NCBI GenBank assembly: GCA_950295325.1
Contig: OX485808.1
Coordinates: forward strand, 16,514,527-16,578,526
Reading direction: 5' to 3'
DNA: 64,000 bases
Origin: Polytrichum commune
Lineage: Eukaryota > Streptophyta > Polytrichopsida > Polytrichales > Polytrichaceae
In this document: positions 56,640-64,000 of the stretch, piece by piece
Layout of the letters: every line of letters starts with the position of its first letter
How positions within the stretch are numbered: the stretch's first letter is position 1
Translations under genes and position numbers: made by a program
Notes under the pieces: model-generated
The model's input: only the letters and a program-made list of their open reading frames with translations
What the model was told of the DNA's origin: nothing
Database searches by the model: none

Positions 56640-59600
56640 GCTCAAGAAGACACATCACCTCGTTGTAGTTGAATGTGGATTACTGAATCAAATTGTTGGT
56701 GGCATGGTTAATCTTGCACAAATACCTTAAAATTTAGCACAAATGTTTGCAAGAAACTCATTGACCTTTCTTCCCCATTGCTTATTGAAAACAATTTTGC
56801 AATGTTAGGGCAAGTGCACTGTGGTTTATTTGCAAATGAACATGAGATAAGTCATGTTCTCCTTGGAGACAATGGTTGTGATGCATCCAAATCCATGGTG
56901 TGGGATGGCAATCACTCCCATCACATAATACCCATCCATATGTAATATGCTCTTCCATTCATTTATGTGTTCGGGCAATGGTGCCACCATATTATGACGT
57001 ATTGCCTTGGAAAACTGTGTGATGGGATTAGCATTTAGATTTCGGGGAACACAAAAATGAGAATGCGGGATGGGAAGGTTGGGCATTCTACCCAAATGAC
57101 GACGTGGTGATAGTGCCTCTCATTACTACAGCTGAAAACCATCGTCTTTCAATGCAAAAACCTCTTCCCATGAAAGCTTTCCTCCAACCTTCACTAGCCA
57201 GACAATTAGAATATTTGGCCAATCAAGCATCCATTTCTTTTCGCTACCCTTCACACAACAAATGATGTCATCTACGCAAAACCAAAATTTTGCAGACATG
57301 TGGTTGTTGGAACAAAACTCCTTCTTGAAACCTCTGTAAATTGGCATTGGTGTGCCATGTTTACTCTTCCCCATTTTGGTCTTGCAAAGATGCCTTGTAT
57401 TGGCATGCAAGGCATGACATTCTTTCTTCAGTGAATAAAGCAATCTAGAAATGTGCAACTGGTATATTGAACACTCTGATTATAACACATCGGTGGTGTG
57501 AGACACCACACTTCCTTCATGTGTGAGGGACTCAATACATGTCCTAGTATTAAGAAAGGGGATGGGCAATTCACCTTGTTTAGATATTGAGAATCACACT
57601 CTGACCCTGGTAGAAAGTTCAATTTTCTCTTGGTTGATCCAACAACTCATACCCCTCCAACGCACAATTCCTTGTATTGAGATCCTCTGGGTACGACCTC
57701 ATAGCTTTTGCGAGGAGTTTGGGATCACCAATATGAGTTGCAGCCTTCAGCTTCAATGATGCTCGGTCAAGCCCTTTCCTTGAAGAGCTCCCTTTAAGCC
57801 ATGAACAATAATTAATAATTTGCATGAATGCATGGATAATGTCATCCACATTGCCTCATATAGGCATGTCATAATGTTACTCGACTACTACAACCACTTG
57901 TTATGCATTGTTGTAGCAAAGTTGCAAGTAGGCATCTTGGCATGTTGCTCCAAAGTAAGATCCTAAAATAGGTGATGGAAAGCAAATAGAATAAGAGTTT
58001 AGTAAAGTGAGATAAATACATACATTTTTGAATATCATGAATGGGTAGGTTATTCATGACACTTATCATGAGCATGTGGCCTTCTTATTGTCTATATTGG
58101 TAATGCCAAAACATCAACCACTCCGACAAGTTGTACATGCTCTGTGGTTGCTCCCAATGACAATCACCAAGCTCATATTACATGCTATTTGACATCCGCC
58201 CCCTCGATAATTTTGGCAGCTTTGTAGTCCTTGCAAAGTTGCTTTTGTTGATGCTAGAACGAAGGTTGGATGTGGTTTTGTGTTATTTTATCCATATTGA
58301 CAAACCAATGGAAAAGACATGTACGTTTGCACCCTTCTAGGGGAACGGTTTGATTACCATCATTGTTAAACCTTCCTCACAACATTCAATTTGCACATGC
58401 ATTGTCCGCCATGAAGCCCTGGAAATTAACAGTTAACATTGCTTATATTATTATCGAGCATGACTACATTAAAATACTCTCATAACAAGGTGTGGGTCTT
58501 AGCATCCTCCAATTGCAAATCACAACATGTTATAGTCAAAACCTTGCAGTGTTTGTTGTTGTACACATTTGAACCCAAAGTGGACTTTAAGCGTCATTAT
58601 ACTATCCATTGGACTCATCTCACTTTGAGTAAATTGTTTAGAACCAAGCACGTAGTTCTTGAAGTTATGTGAGGCTAGAGTGGAGAATTTATCCATGATC
58701 ACCTCTAGTGGAGCTCCATGAAGATATTTCTTCTCCCCAGGGGGAGGGAACTGGATATAGTGACCAACTATGGATTTTTAACTTGCAACTATGAGAATCG
58801 TTGAGTTCTTAGCAGTTGGGGTTTTGGACACCTCATTAGCCACACATTGAAAAAACTATTTCTAAGGACTTGCATTGCACTCCAATGGACACGTGGTGGT
58901 TTTGAACACCCAAATGGATGCATGCACATGACATTCCAAAATATTGTGAATGAATGTCTATAATTCTTGCTAGACACACTACAAAACAAATGGGTGGGGA
59001 TCAACAAACCTTGCAATGAGCCCTTGATCTTTCAAGTGGCTCTCTACCAACTACGAATGGTGTTGTTGTAAAACCAATCCATTCATTGCTATTGCGCTCT
59101 CCATTATTTTGCAAAAGATACTCACATGAGTCATCTATGCATTGCAGATGACCGCCACATGCTCGGGGAGTGCACTTAAAGTTAAGACTAGGAATCACGT
59201 GAGTGCGTACTTTTGACCCCCCTATGTATGTACTAAAAAATCATCTAAAATTTGTAAAACAAATATGAAGTTGTTAAACACAATCTAAAGTTCTTGTTGT
59301 ATAAATTTCAAAAAATAATCAATTATAAATATTTTTAAATTGATTTTTGAAGCAAAAAACAACACATTTTAGTTCAAACTTCTATCATTTTTTTAATAAT
59401 TTAAAAAAGAATCATCCTAAAATTTATACCAAGTGATAGATATATACGTAATGATTTGGCACTTAAAATTTCTTAATTTAAAAACTATTTTAAGGCCAAG
59501 TATTGTAGGGGGTATGCCATTAAAACGCACTCACGTGTATTCTTAATCTTAACTTTAAGTGCACTCCCTGGGGCCACATGAAGTCCTCCGGAAAGTCAAA

Positions 59601-60219
59601 CCAAAATTATTCTTAATGTGTGTTGTTTTTGTTTTACACCAAGCATGCCCATCATAAATCTTGTCCATACCAATTGTCGACTTGCCATAAGCATCATGAA
59701 CTGTAGGATCCAAAGGTGATAGAATAAAAAATACATTCCCGTCAAAGGTTGAAGGGAGATATTTGATGTCATACACAACAATATTATCAAACTTTATTTC
59801 TAAGAGACCGTATTTGTATCTTCTACAACATTTGTTGATTTTTAGTGCGTATAGTATATTCACATTATATGTTGTTGAAGTAGGGTGCATGGGAGATTTT
59901 TTGGAACGGAGCCAAATTCATCAACATTCAAATATAGGGCGCATAATGAGGGGTTTCATTGCAAGGCGGCTCCCGTGCAAAGGAAGGAACATAGGGATTT
60001 GGAAGGAAAAGGAGAATGCCCTACAAGGTCCATCACATCAACGACATCATCATCTGAATCACTAAAGAGCATGACATCTTCTAAATGTGGTTCAATTTTA
60101 GGGTGACGAAGACTTGAGGTTTGTAGTGCGGTAGTGATGGATTCATTTGTCAATAACATTGTTGATCCATCCATCTCGAACTTAGACAACCCTATGACTC
60201 TATAGGATCTTGCACCCAA
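56640..60219 (-). pseudogene. Mutator-like transposase remnant with SWIM zinc finger
   Basis: Minus-strand pieces in shifting frames read as one protein. Reading 5' to 3' on that strand: an acidic patch DSDDDVVDVMDLV (about 60060), then HAWCKTKTTHIKNNFGLTF (about 59620), a Cys/His segment GGHLQCIDDSCEYLLQNNG (about 59130), ACIHLGVQNHHVS (about 58900), MDKFSTLASHNFKNYVLGSK (about 58650), KGLDRASLKLKAATHIGDPK (about 57740), FCSNNHMSAKFWFCVDDI (about 57280), and finally CTCP (56810-56818) ... VSCKH (about 56745). The last matches the CxC...CxH SWIM finger common in Mutator-like and FAR1-type transposases. Many stops and frameshifts make it non-functional. The superfamily call is inference, and no DDE triad was located. 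A hAT-like element (59162-59572) interrupts it. Confidence 0.6.
59162..59572. mobile_element. hAT-like MITE, 411 bp, perfect 8-bp TSD, inside transposase remnant
   Basis: Ends CTCGGGGAGTGCACTTAAAG and CTTTAAGTGCACTCCCTGGG. TIRs continue through GTTAAGA and CACGTGAGTGCG / CGCACTCACGTG. GCCACATG flanks both sides exactly (59154-59161, 59573-59580). Removing it rejoins the Cys-rich segment of the transposase remnant. Its CTCGGGG tip is shared with 34828-36531. Confidence 0.87.
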
Positions 60220-60711
60220 TTACCAGTACAATCCTACATCCTCTTTGACTTTTGAACTAACATTGTTTCATGCAACACTCTAGTTCTAGGGGGGAGGTGT
60301 CAACCTTTAGGGCAACAATCTTCCAACCATCAACAATGTTTTGGATTGTCCCCAAACATTGTTGGTAGTGCATTCTTGAAAGTTCTCACTCTCAGCTTCG
60401 TAGTAGGAGCATTAGACACTTTGAAAACTCTAATTGAATTGTTGTATGTCATAAATGTGATGTGGCACCCATGTGGCATGAGCAAACAATTCTAGAGTGG
60501 CTAGTGTTTCTCAACACATTAAGAATACATAGTTCGACATTACAACCTTGAATCATATGTCATTGATTGTCATGTCTATGTAGCGTGCTAGAAAAAACAA
60601 GGACATTGAGGTCCAAAAGGTATTAAAACATGGGTGAGAGTGCAACTCTTTAGTAATTAAGGGTCTCAAAAAAGAAATCTACACTTATATGTAGAATTAG
60701 GTTGCCCCATG
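60220..60711. other. No gene recognised
   Basis: Possibly the 5' flank of the transposase remnant. No element ends seen. Confidence 0.35.
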
Positions 60712-61472
60712 CTTGGGGAGGTGACTATCGGAATTCTAGAAAACCATGTAAGATGAAAAATAGGGTTGATTAAATTCATTTAGGATAAAACTTATAATTT
60801 CGATAGATCTACCATAGCATTGGATATATACCCCCTACATAATTACATATAAAATAGGGTGGTGGATAATTCATCCATTTTAGTAATCAATAGAAAAAAA
60901 ACATGGTGATAAACATAGGATTCCCTTAAAAGTGTGTAGTAGGATTGGTAGAATAATTATGGGTTTGACTACCTGGATGAATAAGTGTATAGTTCCTGCC
61001 CAAATTTGAATCAAGTGCATTAGTATGGAGGGAAATGTTGTGGGATATTTTTTGGGGAAGGAACGTCTTGGCGTTCCTCAATGGCTCTTGGGTTTTGCAA
61101 TGACACTGAACATGTGGGACCCTTTAACGAGTATTCAAGTGCTATCGGTTGTGTTTTGAATGGTACTTTGAATGGTTTAGGATTGATATTACTAAATGAA
61201 ACCAACTGAATGACAATTTGAATGGTATGGAATGTTTGTTGCTCACATAGTCGGTTTCGCAATGCTATAGTATTCCATCCTATTTGGTACTTGTATAATT
61301 TATAAATGCATTATTGTGCCAAAAATTAGCCTCTCTAAATAATCAGAAATAAATATATGATGCTAAAAAATACGTCAAAGTAGCTTTTATCTACAAATAA
61401 GGAGGGAAAAATATTGAGAGGTGCACATTATCGCACGTGGTTACAAAACATAAGGGGTTGTGATTGCCCGAG
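60712..61472. mobile_element. hAT-like element, 761 bp, relative of 244-1594
   Basis: Starts CTTGGGGAGGTGACTATCGG and ends TTGTGATTGCCCGAG. The flanks GCCCCATG and GCCCATGC differ by a one-base shift, close to an 8-bp duplication. Collinear with 244-1594 at both ends (GAATAATTATGGGTT, GGTATGGAATGTTTGTTGCT, TTATCGCACGTGGTTACAAA) but lacking that copy's central 600 bp. Confidence 0.8.
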
Positions 61473-62167
61473 GCCCATGCTAATTTATAGACATTCCAAA
61501 CCACTCTTAATGTTTAATTACCATTGTAACAAAATAATTGATTTTTTAATCATACCTTGGTTTCTATTTAAAATTCATAAACTTATTTGTAATTTCTCGC
61601 GATCCAAAATCAATCCAAAGATCATATACATGGGTAAAGTGGCAATTCATTTGCAACAACAACCTTATTGCACATATGAATGTAGAATCCAACATAATAG
61701 CATCCATGTACATACAAAACATAAGGGATGTGTGTCACCCCCCAATGTGTAGTATACTATATCGGTGGAATAACATAGCAACCTTAAAGTTGTGTACAAT
61801 GATCGCTTGCCAAAAATGGATTGGCACATGGATAACCGGTGTTAGGTTCCAAGATTAAAAATGCTCGGCAAGGGAACTGGCTACTAGCTAGTAGGGACCT
61901 TAATTAAACTTGATTACATGCATGGACGGTACATAACATGCTTAGCTATGGCCCACAGAACGCCATGGCTAAGGTGAGTAACGTTATGTACCAAACGCCT
62001 TCACATGCCTTCATATCAAGTTGGTTTTCAATCGTTATTTGATTATAGTAGAGTTTGTGTTGGGATCTTTGTCACTAGGTGTTACCACCAAGCATGACCT
62101 ATGGGATTGAAAAATGTTACGAGTATTATGAAATTAAAGATGAGGAAGATGTTATTGTCATTCTGAA
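61473..62167. other. No gene recognised
   Basis: A phrase CAAAACATAAGGGATGTGTG, then TCACCCCCC (61716-61744), resembles the right end of the 244/60712 family and may be a solo end. Nothing else is recognisable. Confidence 0.4.
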
Positions 62168-62180
62168 ATTCATTTGAAAT

Positions 62181-62441
62181 GGTCTGAGATGGCCCCAAAC
62201 TACTGGGTGACAGTGGAGAGGTACCCTTTCCGTATGAAGTGGTTAGCGGTTCGATTTCCACTGTGAAATCTTCTCTCTACTGGACGGAAAAAAAAACTAG
62301 CTAGATAAGTAGGAACCCAAGAGTCTACCCACCGCAAGGTAAGCAATAAACCCCACCTGCATCAAGAGGATTCTTGAGCAGGGTAGGGCCAACAGACTCA
62401 AATTCATGTCAGATTGCCCGACGTTGGTTATTTATTTATTC
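62181..62441 (+). mobile_element. tRNA-derived SINE, 261 bp, 13-bp target duplication
   Basis: A perfect 13-bp repeat ATTCATTTGAAAT flanks it (62168-62180 and 62442-62454). The box-A-like TGGGTGACAGTGG (about 62204) and box-B GCGGTTCGATTTCC (about 62247) match an internal RNA polymerase III promoter. The body contains GAGGATTCTTGAGCAGGGTA, and the tail is TTATTTATTTATT. Related copies are at 42284-42545 and 44195-44360. It is non-coding and would need a LINE for movement. Confidence 0.88.
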
Positions 62442-62454
62442 ATTCATTTGAAAT

Positions 62455-63450
62455 ATTGATTTTCATCATAAAGAGGAGGGGAAAAAAAAACTACAATGAG
62501 CTCTTAGTACTTATGATAAGTGCTTGTGGGTAATATTCTTGTCCTGAAGTTCACGTAAGAGTGAATGTTGCACAATGGGCATGTGCACCTGCTCTTATAA
62601 GCTGTATGCTACTAGTATATGCAGCTACTCCAAATCCATTGGCACAATCTTTGGGAATAATATCCCTTAAGTAGAGGTTACTTAATTGGAAATTCCGAAG
62701 ATTGATTCAACACTTCTCAAGCAAATTGATGGTAAGTTATAAGCTCATTTCTATGTCACAATAGAACTATCCTTTAAAGTCTCTATAGAATGATTTGGTA
62801 GGGGAGTTTTGACACACGCTTGACGTTAAATCATGTTTAAGGAGTGCTCAAGTGGTGTCAAAACCCAATGTTGGACCGGTGTATATGTGAATGCATGGTA
62901 TTAATAATCAACATCAATGATGGTATCAAAGAACGTACTTGTAGCCATGAAAATTGTAATACGAGTCAAAAATTGACAGTTGGTGGGCATGTCAAGGTGA
63001 GAGAATCTTTGCCTACCCGAGTTATTATTTGGGTCGATACTATTCTACACCATATGATACTAGTACAATGGCACCTAAGTATGAAGGTCCTTTGCCTGGT
63101 ATATAGACTTGAATGGTAACAAAAAAAAAATTCCGTCCAATACCCATACCTTACTGGTTTCAAAAAGTGACATCCTCATTATAGATACCCGAATGGTTTT
63201 TAATAAAATATGATATTAGTCCAACACTGGCCGAAACCCCCCAAATTGTGTGAAATGAAGGGGGAGGCATGTGACCTTGGTAATAAGACATGTGTATAAA
63301 AATCAACACCTTGTCAACCTTTTGAGAGCTCCACGTTAGGTGCCTTCAAAAGTTCTCCATGACATTCATTCTTATACAAGTATCTTTTGCCAAAGTCAAA
63401 CGCCTTCCCTTCAATTCACCAACATTGGAGGCTTCACGCCACTAGGGTAT
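62455..63450. other. No gene recognised
   Basis: Short frames only. An A tract lies at 63121-63130. Confidence 0.35.
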
Positions 63451-63895
63451 CATTGTCTAGGGAGATTGTTGGGCATAATCGGTCGAGATCATAGTGTTTC
63501 CAAGTCCAACCAATTACATGTTGACATCTTCATATTTTCTTTATTAATTTGAGGTATATTCTCTAAATTCCTCTAAAACGATCAGTAATTCACATGAAGC
63601 CTTGAACTTTTACTGATTATCTCTCAAACTCAACCAGTTCATTTGTAACTACACTAAATATGATATATAGTGTGACTTACTATTTGGAATTGCGCAATTC
63701 TTTAACTGTCTATTGTGCGTCTCATGTTTTACCGACCATGGTCGCATTGGTTGTTTGGACACTGTAGAACATTAACATCTATACTTGGTAAAAAAATACA
63801 GTAGTCGTAGAAAGATATAGGAACATGTAACTTCGAACAACAAGTCACACTAAATATCATATATAGTATAGTGGTTGGTTCTCCCCGTTTCATTG
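63451..63895 (-). mobile_element. hAT-like MITE carrying a mariner-like MITE
   Basis: Starts CATTGTCTAGGGAGATTGTT and ends GGTTCTCCCCGTTTCATTG. Contains GGGCATAATCGGTCGAGATC and CTAAAACGATCAGTAATTC. The 217-bp mariner-like element (63652-63868) lies between TGTAAC and GTGGTTGG, the same position as in the copy at 48119. Confidence 0.75.
63652..63868. mobile_element. Mariner/Stowaway-like MITE, 217 bp, TA target
   Basis: Ends CACTAAATATGATATATAGT and AATATCATATATAGTA, flanked by TA (63650-63651, 63869-63870). Internal TTTGGACACTGTAGAACATT and ACTTGGTAAAAA are shared with the copies at 24252 and 28884. Confidence 0.8.
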
Positions 63896-64000
63896 CTTGA
63901 ACACTCCTTCAACATTATATAATGTCAAAAGTGGGACCAAAACCCCCTACCAATAAACCATGAGTGTTGTGAGACTTTCAAAATATAGTGCAAAAATGAG

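Noticed and set aside
62200-62265. Possible tRNA gene
   Set aside because: A and B box-like sequences are present, but there is no cloverleaf or anticodon arm, and the unit is flanked by a 13-bp duplication with a TTATT tail, so it is a SINE.

Overview
This is plant nuclear DNA. It is AT-rich and gene-poor, carries one spliced plant-type gene, and is otherwise built from layered transposable elements. The evidence for a plant is a three-exon 2-oxoglutarate/Fe(II) dioxygenase of the gibberellin-oxidase type, a tRNA-derived SINE, and dense hAT-, mariner/Stowaway-, PIF/Harbinger (Tourist)- and CACTA-type miniature elements. I cannot name the species. A large-genome land plant, possibly a fern or lycophyte, is a low-confidence guess.

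Layout. 0.2-4.5 kb: a decayed Ty3-type gag with a zinc knuckle, a 1.35-kb hAT-like element with a perfect 8-bp target duplication, and the C-terminal part of a LINE reverse transcriptase. 4.6-15 kb: old repeats, microsatellites and local duplications, with no convincing gene. 15.5-18.6 kb (minus strand): the only gene that looks intact, a 399-residue dioxygenase in three exons. Its first intron holds a 7-unit minisatellite, and its upstream region is rich in microsatellites, with a TATA box near 19.73 kb. 20-52 kb: a patchwork of non-autonomous DNA transposons, many nested, in which target duplications and terminal inverted repeats can be read directly. 52.6-53 kb: a second LINE remnant (minus strand). 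56.6-60.2 kb (minus strand): a frameshifted remnant of a Mutator-like transposase with a SWIM-type zinc finger, split by a 411-bp hAT-like element. 60.7-63.9 kb: a relative of the first hAT-like element, a full SINE with a 13-bp target duplication, and another nested miniature element.

Most notable is a roughly 230-bp hAT-like miniature element with termini near CARTGATYGGGGAGA. Two separate copies (21.9 and 51.5 kb) have been invaded by an inverted copy of the same family, each with a near-perfect 8-bp duplication. A 217-220-bp TA-flanked mariner-like miniature element sits at the same site in two other copies. Several larger elements have long G or C tracts at their tips. The DNA elements here seem to have used one another as targets repeatedly.
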